A DNA stretch of 9,307 bases from WACF01 sp040880205. GTDB taxonomy: Bacteria > Pseudomonadota > Gammaproteobacteria > Pseudomonadales > Cellvibrionaceae. Position numbers and translations under genes: made by a program. Positions 1-6,216 of this stretch are shown in pieces. Numbering within the stretch: position 1 is the first letter of the stretch; each line of letters begins with the position of its first letter. The notes beneath the pieces are model-generated. The model saw nothing but the letters and a program-made list of their open reading frames with translations. It had not been told where the DNA came from and did no database searches. The stretch is from assembly GCA_040880205.1 (NCBI GenBank), contig JBBDIU010000001.1, positions 1 through 9,307 of the forward strand. Reading direction: 5' to 3'.

Positions 1-2
1 CG

Positions 3-1187
3 GCCGCTGTGATAGATGGCTTCTTGCGCACGGACAAAAACCCACTCGATGTCGAGCGCGAACTGCCGGGTAGCTTTGCGGTGGGGGTGGGTAACAAAGT
101 CACCGTGCGCCTGGAAAACAACACCAATAGAGATTTACAGCTGGTGGTGGCGGATCACTACCCCACGCAAATTCATGTCGAAGGCATGCCACTGTCATTG
201 AAAGTCGCGGCGCAGTTCGCCACGGAAGTCACTTATCTTGCTCACCCTCACGCTCGCGGCGATGCGCACTTCGGTATGGTGGATATCCGTCTCACTTCGC
301 GGCTGGGTTTGTGGCAGTTTCGCTATCGCTATCACCGCCCAAAAATCGTCAAAGTCTACCCCAATTTTTCCGCCATTGCGCAACTGGAAAACTTGGGCCA
401 CGAACAGCAAATGAGTCAACTGGGCATTCATTTAATGCAGCGGCGCGGCCAGGGCATGGATTTCCATCAATTGCGCGAATACCGCGACGGTGACACCTCC
501 CGCCAGATTGATTGGAAGGCCAGCTCCCGCCAATTCAAAGTCATCTCCCGCGAATATCAGGACGAACGCGATCAGGACATTATTTTTCTACTCGACTGCG
601 GACGCCGCATGCGCGCCAAGGACGATGATCTAAGCCACTTCGATCACTGCCTGAATAGTTTATTGTTAGTATCCTACGTCGCCCTGAAGCAAGGCGATGC
701 GGTGGGCCTGCTCAGCTTCGCTGGCGATCAGCGCTGGTTGCGCCCGGTAAAGGGTCAGGCCAACATCAACACCGTGCTCAACGCTGTGTACAACCTGCAT
801 TCCGGCACCAGCACCAGCGACCTGATGGAAGCTGCCACCGAACTCATGGTTCGCCATCGCAAGCGCTCCCTGGTAATCGTGCTTACCAATCTGCGCGAGG
901 AAGATCGCGACGATGTCCTCGCCGCAACGCAACTGCTCGGCAAAAAACATCTAGTACTGGTGGCCAGCCTGCGCGAAACATTTCTCGACGAGGTCATGGA
1001 TTCCCCGGTCGCGGACTTCCAATCCAGTCTCGTCTACTGCGAATCCACCGCCGTCCTCACCATGCGTCACCGCCTGCTACAAACCTTGCGCAGCAAAGGC
1101 ACCATCGTCACCGACTCCACGCCCCAGCGTTTGCATATTCATTTAGTGAACGAGTATTGGGCACTTAAGCGGAGTGGGCGGATTTAA
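3..1187 (+). CDS. DUF58 domain-containing protein (5' end beyond window)
   Basis: The reading frame is open to the window edge. GTG at 9 is probably internal, because the residues around it (AAVIDGFLRTDKNPLDVEREL) look like the end of the N-terminal membrane segment and the 'R.P..VEREL' turn of DUF58 proteins. The first transmembrane helices are therefore probably outside. The family hallmark follows: G-x-x-F-H-x-L-R-E-Y-x-x-G-D-x-x-R-x-I-D-W, at about nt 450-515. A von Willebrand A-like fold comes next. Its metal site, usually D-x-S-x-S, reads D-C-G-R-R at nt 594-608, so it lacks both serines and may not bind metal normally. DUF58 proteins usually sit beside MoxR-type AAA ATPases and other membrane VWA or transglutaminase-like proteins and are thought to help assemble or mature envelope complexes; those partners would lie upstream of the window. 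The gene ends inside the 3' end of the convergent lumazine synthase gene. Family assignment is firm; the exact role is unknown. Confidence 0.9.
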   Translation, partial: AAVIDGFLRTDKNPLDVERELPGSFAVGVGNKVTVRLENNTNRDLQLVVADHYPTQIHVEGMPLSLKVAAQFATEVTYLAHPHARGDAHFGMVDIRLTSRLGLWQFRYRYHRPKIVKVYPNFSAIAQLENLGHEQQMSQLGIHLMQRRGQGMDFHQLREYRDGDTSRQIDWKASSRQFKVISREYQDERDQDIIFLLDCGRRMRAKDDDLSHFDHCLNSLLLVSYVALKQGDAVGLLSFAGDQRWLRPVKGQANINTVLNAVYNLHSGTSTSDLMEAATELMVRHRKRSLVIVLTNLREEDRDDVLAATQLLGKKHLVLVASLRETFLDEVMDSPVADFQSSLVYCESTAVLTMRHRLLQTLRSKGTIVTDSTPQRLHIHLVNEYWALKRSGRI

Positions 1188-1680
1188 GACGAAGTTCAGC
1201 GATCAATTGCATATTCCGCAGAGTTCCAATGCACGCAGCCGCTGCTTCCTGTCCCTTAACCCGGAAGTGCGAATAGAAGAAGTTCTGGTGGGCCTGGTGT
1301 TCGTGAAAGTGGTGCGGGGTCAGTACCGCCGAAATGATGGGGACTTCGGTTTCCAGCTGTACGTCCATGAAGGATTTGATAATCGCATCGGCCACAAATT
1401 CGTGGCGGTAGATGCCGCCGTCCACAATCAGGCCCGCCGCCACAATGATGTTGTAGTGGCCTGTTTTGGCCAATAGCTTTGCCTGAAGCGGAATTTCCAG
1501 TCCGCCCGGGACCTCGAAGCAGTCGATTTGATCGGGGCTGATGCTCTGCGCAACTATCCCTTCCACGAAAGCGTTGCGGCATTGGTCGACGATGTCCTTG
1601 TTCCAGCAGGATTGAATAAAGGCGATGCGCAACTGGGTGGGCAGCGATGATGAGCGCATGACATTGATGTTGGCGTTCAC
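1165..1680 (-). CDS. ribH: 6,7-dimethyl-8-ribityllumazine synthase, type II (RibH2-like)
   Basis: It condenses 5-amino-6-ribitylamino-uracil with 3,4-dihydroxy-2-butanone 4-phosphate to give lumazine, the penultimate step of riboflavin synthesis, in the cytosol. The sequence matches the lumazine synthase fold: R-I-A-F-I-Q-S-C-W near the N-terminus, 'FEVPGGLEIPL', 'AAGLIVDGGIYRHEF' (substrate loop with the likely catalytic His), 'QLETEVPIISAVLTPHHFHE', and 'FRVKGQEAA' near the C-terminus. The 'GGIYRHEFV' and 'LTPHHFHE' segments, with Trp after the first strand, are those of Brucella-type RibH2 rather than the common RibH. GTG at 1680 gives 171 aa and has a GAGGA Shine-Dalgarno 7 nt upstream. 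ATG at 1659 (164 aa, closer to the roughly 158 aa of Brucella RibH2) is the alternative but has no good ribosome site. An ATG at 1773 lies inside the riboswitch and is rejected. No other rib genes are adjacent, so this may be a second, flavin-controlled lumazine synthase. Its 3' end overlaps the DUF58 gene. Confidence 0.93.
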   Translation of the reverse strand: MNANINVMRSSSLPTQLRIAFIQSCWNKDIVDQCRNAFVEGIVAQSISPDQIDCFEVPGGLEIPLQAKLLAKTGHYNIIVAAGLIVDGGIYRHEFVADAIIKSFMDVQLETEVPIISAVLTPHHFHEHQAHQNFFYSHFRVKGQEAAAACIGTLRNMQLIAELRLKSAHSA

Positions 1681-1687
1681 GGTCTGG

Positions 1688-1692
1688 TCCTC
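1688..1692 (-). promoter_or_regulatory. Shine-Dalgarno of ribH
   Basis: GAGGA on the minus strand, 7 nt before GTG 1680. It is the only good ribosome site between the riboswitch and the conserved lumazine synthase core, and it favours GTG 1680 over ATG 1659. Confidence 0.6.
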
Positions 1693-1715
1693 AATGACAG
1701 AATCAGGGCGCAGGG

Positions 1716-1748
1716 AAAACGCGAACGCACGGACGGCTGTCCGCGGTT
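1716..1748 (-). terminator. Candidate expression-platform hairpin of the FMN riboswitch
   Basis: Just downstream of the aptamer, minus-strand CGCGGAC (1745-1739) pairs with GTCCGTG (1734-1728) across an AGCC loop, with one G-T pair. The stem can be lengthened by three pairs past a bulged C. A short TTTT run follows at 1719-1716. It could be a weak intrinsic terminator controlled by FMN. The T run is short and set back about 4-8 nt, so translational control at the GAGGA site is also possible. Confidence 0.3.
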
Positions 1749-1762
1749 GGCAGGATATCCCA

Positions 1763-1937
1763 TTCTCTCTCATCCGGACTGTGACCGTCGGCTTCGGATT
1801 TACACCGAATCTGCTGACCCTCTTGCCGCTGTTGACCGACTAAATCCCGATCGTATAGCAGGCAAAAGGCGCTCGCGGGCTTGTGTAGAGACTACATTGA
1901 CCGCCGGTGAGGAATTTCACCTCGCCCCGAGAAGGAT
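1763..1937 (-). ncRNA. FMN riboswitch (RFN element)
   Basis: Read on the minus strand, the RFN-element blocks occur in order: ATCCTTCTCGGGGCG (P1 5' side), GGTGAAATTCCTCACCGGCG (P2), a variable arm, AGCCCGCGAGCGCC, then GGTCAGCAGATTCGGTGTAA, ATCCGAAGCCGACGG and AGTCCGGATGAGAGAGAA (P1 3' side). These are near-identical to the conserved core of the FMN aptamer, so the call does not depend on folding. It lies in the leader of the lumazine synthase gene and is expected to shut that gene down when FMN is plentiful. P1 closes about 80 nt before the GTG start, leaving room for an expression platform. Confidence 0.96.
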
Positions 1938-1955
1938 ATTGTTTGGAAAGCGGGG

Positions 1956-1984
1956 ATTGTAAACAATGACCGCGGGCCCTCCAA
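1956..1984 (-). promoter_or_regulatory. Candidate promoter of the FMN riboswitch-ribH unit
   Basis: Minus-strand TACAAT (1961-1956, five of six matches to the -10 consensus) lies 17 nt after TTGGAG (1984-1979, three of six matches to -35). Transcription would start near 1949, about ten bases before the first conserved riboswitch base, as expected for a riboswitch leader. The -35 match is weak. Confidence 0.5.
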
Positions 1985-2303
1985 GTGTTTCCGTGAACAA
2001 GCACCCATCAGTCAATGCTATCGAACGGTATAAGCAGCTCCACATTGGGGGGGCGAGTCAGTCCCATGACCAAGCGACTCCGCAGACGGGTCTGTCGCCG
2101 GGTTCCACCTGTGGGACAGGCAAGCTATCATAGCGCGATTGATCGATTCAGGCTGGATTAAGTCCGCAACAATTTCCCGCGACGGCACGAATTGGAGCCC
2201 AGGGCGATAAGCTACTGGGGGCTTGCTCTTTGACCCGTTTTGAATCCCCAAGTTGTTTACTGCAGGTGAAGCGCTGGGCAGTGCCGCGCGTGACATTTTT
2301 TGA
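1985..2303. other. Intergenic stretch without a supported gene
   Basis: About 320 bp between the riboswitch promoter and the fused acyl-activating gene. It contains a small perfect hairpin (CCTGT-GGG-ACAGG, 2108-2120) and a lone TTGACC (2230-2235) without a good -10 at normal spacing. All three plus-strand frames are broken by stops. The frame of the downstream gene is interrupted at 2067, about 2211, 2241 and 2301. Protein-like fragments between these stops might be decayed N-terminal coding sequence. Confidence 0.4.
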
Positions 2304-4772
2304 ATGAGAAGGGTTATGAACAAGGTGATTGGGGCTGACATGGTTGGGCTTTTAGCAGTCAATTCGCTGGATTTTTTGCACAAGGCTTTTGAGCTATACC
2401 GCGATAAACGAACATTTGCGCTCATTAAAAAGGCCGGAGGGGAGATTTCGCTCGCTTCCGTGATTACTCCGGAGAGCGGGGGAGGCTGGTTTAGTTTGAA
2501 GCAGCAGCCCCTGGAGAGCGACGAGCCCGCTCAGATCGTATTCACCTCGGGTACCACGGGCGCCTCCAAGGCCATTGTGCTTTCCCACCGGAATCTGGCC
2601 GATGTGGTCGAGCGGCTGAATGCGGTCATGCAAGTCGAGGACTCCATTCGCGAATACGTTGGGGTTCCGGTTACTTATTCCTTTGGGCTGGGCCGATGTC
2701 GTGCCGTGGCGGCTGTCGGGGGCCAATGCTTCATACCGGAACACGGGTTCAGCCCGGAGCAAGTCGCGTCCATGATGGATGCGGGCGAAATCAACGCGAT
2801 CTCGGCGGTACCCAGCCAGTGGCGACTTGTGTTGGCCAATCGCTCGCGTTTTGCGAAAAGCGGTAGTCGTATCAAGTGGATCGAAATCGGCAGCCAGACC
2901 ATGTCGGGGGAGGAAAAGGAAAAACTGCGGCGGCTCTTTCCCGAGGCCAGGATTGTTCAACACTACGGGCTGACCGAAGCGTCCCGGTCGACTTTCTTGA
3001 AAGTCCACGAAGCGACTACCGCCGAACTGGAATCCGTGGGCGAAGCCAGCGGCGGTGTGGAGCTTCGAATTTCCCCGCAGGGTGTCGTCGAAGTGCGTGG
3101 CAGGCACGTAACGCCCGGCAGGCTGGTGGATGGAGAGATTGTTCCGTTAACCGATGCCGAGGGTTGGCTATCCACCGGCGATAAAGGACGGATCGAAAAC
3201 GGCCTGCTTTACTACGAGGGTCGGGTAGACGACATTATCAATTGTGGCGGTGTGAAGATCAGCCCCGAGGCATTTCAGCAACAGATTTTTGACCGACTGT
3301 CCGCCAAGGGCGTGTCTTCAGATGGCGCTTCCTCAACTGGCACTTCCTCGAATGGTGCTCTCTCAAATGGTGATGTTGCGGTTGCCCGATACCGCGATCC
3401 ACTGCGGGGAGAAGGACTGCTGGTCGCCAGGGAAGCTGGCAGCCCGATAGCGGCGAAAGCGCTGGAACAGGCCGTCCTTGAGGCGTCTCGGTTATACGAC
3501 GGCAATATTGAATCAACCTTGCGATTCATCACTGTTGACCTCCTTCCCAGAACCGACACCGGGAAAATCAAACGCGGCGAATTGACCGAAATGGCCGAGC
3601 GCGAGGCGCCGCGGCCGATTGGCGGCAGTGGCGACCTGCTGGATGTTTTCCGGCAGACCTTCAAATTGCAGAATGTTACCGAACAAAGCACCTTCGAGTC
3701 TTTGCACGGTGACTCCATCAACCACGTGGAGCTTTCCATTGCCGTTGAGCAAAAGCTGGGCCGCGAACCTTCCGGTTGGGAAGCCATGTCCATCGCCGAG
3801 CTGCAATCGCTGGCCGCGGATAAGCCCAAGGGCGCTGGCGGATTGTCGCGGTTGGACATGAGTATGTGGCTGCGCGTGGTGGCGATTCTTGCGGTGGTGG
3901 CGACTCACGCGGGCCTCGGCATCGTCGGAGGCGGAACCCTGCTATTGGCGGTTTTGATTGGCTACAATCTGGCACGCTTCAAATTCAATGGCTTGGTGCG
4001 CGAAAACTCCTTCCGAACGCTGGTTCCCTATGTTGGCAAGATGCTAATTCCGTATTACATGTTGGCGGCTTTGTACTTTGTTTGGGGCGGCGCAATAGAG
4101 TGGGATGTGCTTTTTCTGTACGCGAATCTGGTGGATCTGAAACTGACCGTGGTGTTTCCCTTCTGGTTTGTCCAGGTGCTTATGCAATCCTTCGTGATCG
4201 TGGCCTGCGTGCTGAGCATTCCCTGGTTGTGCACCAAGCTTGTGGAAAATCCCTGGCGCAGCTCTTATCTGTTGTTGCTTTGCTTTTTTACCGTGCGCTT
4301 GGGCTACCCCTTGCTATGGGATACAACGCCGCTCAACGATCTGGTGCCACTGCGATTTGTCGGCATACTGTGGGTGGGCTGGACCGCGTATTTTGCCCGT
4401 TCCGGACCGCAGCAGGCGTTGACGGCATTGGCGGCTATCGCCTTCGCCCTGGCGGATTTCGGCCTACAACGGCAGGTACTGTGGATGTCCGTGGGTGTGC
4501 CAGTTTTGCTGTACGTTGCGGACATTAGCTTGCCGGCGATTGTGCGAGTGGTATCGCTCAGGATAGCAGCGGCGACGTTTTACATCTTTATTTTCAATGG
4601 CCTGTTTATTTATGTCTTTCAAAAGCTGTTTGGAATCGACAACATACTGATTGGTACGCTGGTAGGCCTACTGGGCAGTATGGCGATTTGGTGGGTGGTC
4701 GAAGAACGCGGGCTGTTGTATTGGGGTTTGTCGAAGGTTCGGCAGAGGCAGATAACGGTTAACAGTGAATAG
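2304..4772 (+). CDS. Fused adenylation / acyl-carrier / membrane acyltransferase protein
   Basis: Three domains in 822 aa. (1) ANL adenylation domain, about 1-430: ATP loop TSGTTGASK (81-89), YGLTE (221-225), S-T-G-D with ribose-binding D293, hinge region GRVDD (306-310), and C-terminal lysine K421 in GKIKR. The specificity-loop region reads Y-S-F-G-L-G (125-130) without the Asp typical of amino-acid-activating domains, which suggests a carboxylic acid substrate. (2) Carrier domain, about 440-505: G-D-S with S471 as the phosphopantetheine site. (3) Multi-helix membrane domain, about 519-822, resembling acyltransferase-3, with R524 and H535 forming the R-X10-H motif. The likely flow is cytosolic activation, carrier thioester, then transfer to an extracytoplasmic acceptor, analogous to DltA-DltC-DltB. 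Only 80 residues precede the ATP loop, where about 150 are usual. ATG 2304 directly follows an in-frame TGA; ATG 2316 and 2340 are alternatives. No SD is convincing. Substrate and acceptor are unknown. Confidence 0.88.
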   Translation: MRRVMNKVIGADMVGLLAVNSLDFLHKAFELYRDKRTFALIKKAGGEISLASVITPESGGGWFSLKQQPLESDEPAQIVFTSGTTGASKAIVLSHRNLADVVERLNAVMQVEDSIREYVGVPVTYSFGLGRCRAVAAVGGQCFIPEHGFSPEQVASMMDAGEINAISAVPSQWRLVLANRSRFAKSGSRIKWIEIGSQTMSGEEKEKLRRLFPEARIVQHYGLTEASRSTFLKVHEATTAELESVGEASGGVELRISPQGVVEVRGRHVTPGRLVDGEIVPLTDAEGWLSTGDKGRIENGLLYYEGRVDDIINCGGVKISPEAFQQQIFDRLSAKGVSSDGASSTGTSSNGALSNGDVAVARYRDPLRGEGLLVAREAGSPIAAKALEQAVLEASRLYDGNIESTLRFITVDLLPRTDTGKIKRGELTEMAEREAPRPIGGSGDLLDVFRQTFKLQNVTEQSTFESLHGDSINHVELSIAVEQKLGREPSGWEAMSIAELQSLAADKPKGAGGLSRLDMSMWLRVVAILAVVATHAGLGIVGGGTLLLAVLIGYNLARFKFNGLVRENSFRTLVPYVGKMLIPYYMLAALYFVWGGAIEWDVLFLYANLVDLKLTVVFPFWFVQVLMQSFVIVACVLSIPWLCTKLVENPWRSSYLLLLCFFTVRLGYPLLWDTTPLNDLVPLRFVGILWVGWTAYFARSGPQQALTALAAIAFALADFGLQRQVLWMSVGVPVLLYVADISLPAIVRVVSLRIAAATFYIFIFNGLFIYVFQKLFGIDNILIGTLVGLLGSMAIWWVVEERGLLYWGLSKVRQRQITVNSE
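3312..3371 (+). repeat. Four tandem 15-bp units encoding a Ser/Gly pentapeptide
   Basis: Four consecutive in-frame 15-bp units encode VSSDG, ASSTG, TSSNG and ALSNG (residues 337-356). They lie in the C-terminal lid part of the adenylation domain, after the hinge. The low-complexity run looks like a replication-slippage insertion making a flexible surface loop. The reading frame is kept. Confidence 0.75.
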
Positions 4773-4849
4773 TGAATAGTGAAAAAGTAAAACGTGAAAG
4801 GTGAAAGGTGAAAGGTGAAAGGTGAAAGGTGAAAGGTGAAAGGTGAAAA
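4765..4849 (+). repeat. Heptamer tandem array 1 (unit GTGAAAG)
   Basis: Seven perfect GTGAAAG copies run from 4794 to 4842, with an eighth (GTGAAAA) merging into the terminator stem. They are preceded by degenerate copies GTGAATA, GTGAATA, GTGAAAA from 4765, with one 8-bp step. The array begins inside the last codons and stop of the fused gene (TAG 4770-4772), so it covers the whole gap between that gene and the terminator. Confidence 0.95.
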
Positions 4850-4878
4850 AATGCGCGACCGGGGCCGCGCATTTTTTT
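4846..4878. terminator. Bidirectional Rho-independent terminator
   Basis: Perfect 12-bp stem: AAAAAATGCGCG (4846-4857) pairs with CGCGCATTTTTT (4866-4877) around an 8-nt loop, with one further T at 4878. The GC core has an A tract on one side and a T tract on the other, so it can terminate in both directions. It lies between the convergent fused gene (+) and secreted-protein gene (-), 10 bp past the end of the latter's stop codon. Confidence 0.93.
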
Positions 4879-4888
4879 GGACACATGT

Positions 4889-5923
4889 TTACTGCGTAGC
4901 TGCTTCCTCGGCAATTGCGCGTTCCTCGGCGCGGGCGCCGGCAAGGATGCCTGGCAGGGCGTAGTTCCCTTCGTGGCAGGCGTATTCGTATATTTGCTCG
5001 TCGTCCTTGGTGAACACCATTTCCCCTTTCCAGGCTTGACGGTAGTACAGGGGATCTTCCACGCTAAATTCGTAGAGCAGTTCGTCGTCGGAGTAGCGGG
5101 TAAAACGTTCGATTACTTTACCCTGTTTCGACAGCGGGAAGGCACCGCGCATTTCCTGAATGGGATGCACGTTGCGCGTTTCCACCACCAGCGTATCGCC
5201 CTCCCAATGGCCTACTGAACTGCCAAACCATTCGCGGACATTCGGGTGATTGTGTTCGGCCTCGATGTCGATGATGCGCACGTCGTGGTTCATCTCCACG
5301 TTGATCATCACATGCTCGGGCGTTTGTACAAACTGGTAGTGATTGTTGTACATGACGTTGTTCATGGGTGGCCCGGCGGAGCTGCCAAAGCTGATCAGAC
5401 AGCGGTCGCCCACGGGGCGGATTTCGGGGCCGTCGTACATGCCAACGCCACCGCTTTCTTCATCGCCGCCCTGGCGAAAGGCGCGGGCGCGAACCATGCG
5501 ACCTTCCCGGGAGTAGGGGATTTGACCATCAGCGGGTTCAACAATCCAGGATGAACGATATTCGCCTTTCACTTTGCCGTAGGTGCTACCGGGATCGATC
5601 CAGAAGTTGTTGTAGCCTTTCTGGGTATTGCCGTCGGTGGGAGCGCCTTCGTTGGGATCGGTGGGTTTGTTGTCTTCCCGCAGACGACGGTTGTAATAAG
5701 AGTTATAGGTAATTTCGTCAATCTTCGCCTGGGGAATGACCAGGCTGTCGAATTCGTTTGACCGCGTCATCCGCGTCAAGGAGGCATTGGTCCAAACCCC
5801 CTGAAAGTCCGGCGTGCCATCCGGCATTCTGGGCGGTTCGTAGTCATTTGCCTGGGCCATGCCGTTAACGCCGAGGGTCAACCCGAGCACGACAGCACTC
5901 AGCCATTTGTTCAGATGCTTCAT
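4889..5923 (-). CDS. Secreted protein of the uncharacterised 'PDGTPDxQGVW' family
   Basis: ATG 5923 has a GAGGA site 6 nt upstream and gives 344 aa. A TTG 36 nt further out is less likely. The protein starts with a clear Sec signal peptide: K-H-L-N-K, then a hydrophobic core (LSAVVLGLTLGV), then A-Q-A before N-D, with cleavage expected after about residue 25. The mature start carries P-D-G-T-P-D-F-Q-G-V-W-T-N, and later there are 'VGHWEGDTLVVET' and 'VIERFTRYSDDEL'. These motifs recur in a widespread secreted or periplasmic family that I know only as hypothetical proteins. Two cysteines are visible ('DRCLISF', 'YACHEGN') and may form a disulfide. There are no membrane segments after the signal. 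A candidate promoter and operator-like repeat lie directly upstream, and a strong terminator directly downstream, so it looks like a single-gene unit. Function unknown. Confidence 0.85.
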   Translation of the reverse strand: MKHLNKWLSAVVLGLTLGVNGMAQANDYEPPRMPDGTPDFQGVWTNASLTRMTRSNEFDSLVIPQAKIDEITYNSYYNRRLREDNKPTDPNEGAPTDGNTQKGYNNFWIDPGSTYGKVKGEYRSSWIVEPADGQIPYSREGRMVRARAFRQGGDEESGGVGMYDGPEIRPVGDRCLISFGSSAGPPMNNVMYNNHYQFVQTPEHVMINVEMNHDVRIIDIEAEHNHPNVREWFGSSVGHWEGDTLVVETRNVHPIQEMRGAFPLSKQGKVIERFTRYSDDELLYEFSVEDPLYYRQAWKGEMVFTKDDEQIYEYACHEGNYALPGILAGARAEERAIAEEAATQ

Positions 5924-5970
5924 ACAATTTCCTCGTGGTCTGGACTTACCCGTGATCAAAATGGGGCGCT

Positions 5971-5999
5971 ATCGTAAATCGCACCCCGACATTAGACAA
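5971..5999 (-). promoter_or_regulatory. Candidate promoter of the secreted-protein gene
   Basis: Minus-strand TTGTCT (5999-5994) lies 17 nt before TACGAT (5976-5971). Each matches four of six consensus bases. The predicted start near 5964 leaves a leader of about 40 nt before ATG 5923. The -35 element overlaps one arm of a long inverted repeat. Confidence 0.45.
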
Positions 6000-6021
6000 G
6001 GTTATCGCGACCTGTCTAATG
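5990..6021. promoter_or_regulatory. Inverted repeat, putative operator
   Basis: CATTAGACA (5990-5998) and TGTCTAATG (6013-6021) are a perfect 9+9 bp inverted repeat, 23 bp between arm starts, about two helical turns. A further GGT/ACC pair inside extends it, with one bulged base. One arm overlaps the candidate -35 of the secreted-protein gene, so a dimeric repressor could block transcription from here. The regulator is not in the window. Confidence 0.5.
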
Positions 6022-6143
6022 CAATATGCCGGTATGGTAGGTATACCCGATACTTGCCTGTGTCGAGCCGTTTTTGGTGGACCGCTAGTCTAGTTTTTAG
6101 CGCGGTAAATTTAGGTTAATTTTTATTGTGCTTTGTAGGATTC

Positions 6144-6185
6144 GGGGAACGGGTAACAGGTAACAGGGAACAGGGAACAGGGAAC
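6144..6185 (+). repeat. Heptamer tandem array 2 (unit RGGKAAC)
   Basis: Six consecutive 7-bp units: GGGGAAC, GGGTAAC, AGGTAAC, then AGGGAAC three times. It lies just past the 3' end of the DUF2905 gene, between it and the upstream region of the secreted-protein gene. The 7-bp period matches arrays 1 and 3, but the unit differs. Confidence 0.93.
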
Positions 6186-6216
6186 AAGAAAACAAGGACA
6201 GGAAGTACAGGGCGAG

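Noticed and set aside
2230..2235. TTGACC as a -35 for the fused gene
   Set aside because: No acceptable -10 hexamer is found 16-18 nt downstream.
2018..3107. Minus-strand reading frames of 135 and 237 aa across the start of the fused gene
   Set aside because: They have low-complexity composition, no motif and no ribosome site, and they are antisense to the adenylation domain. The 2018-2425 frame also covers the gap but shows nothing protein-like.
3866..4528. 220-aa plus-strand frame inside the membrane domain
   Set aside because: It is a shifted-frame copy of the acyltransferase region, rich in Arg, Gly and Cys, without motifs.
4765..4849. CRISPR-like array
   Set aside because: Units are 7 bp with no spacers. 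These are simple tandem repeats, not CRISPR.
4668..4944. Minus-strand frames running through the heptamer array (FHLSPFT-type repeats)
   Set aside because: The repeated peptide is only the translation of the GTGAAAG array and runs through a strong terminator.
5924..5959. Longer start (TTG) for the secreted protein
   Set aside because: It would place charged residues before the signal peptide and lacks a ribosome site, while ATG 5923 has GAGGA at good spacing.
6040..6047. Short perfect palindrome GGTATACC
   Set aside because: Eight bases are expected by chance, and it is not aligned with a promoter element.
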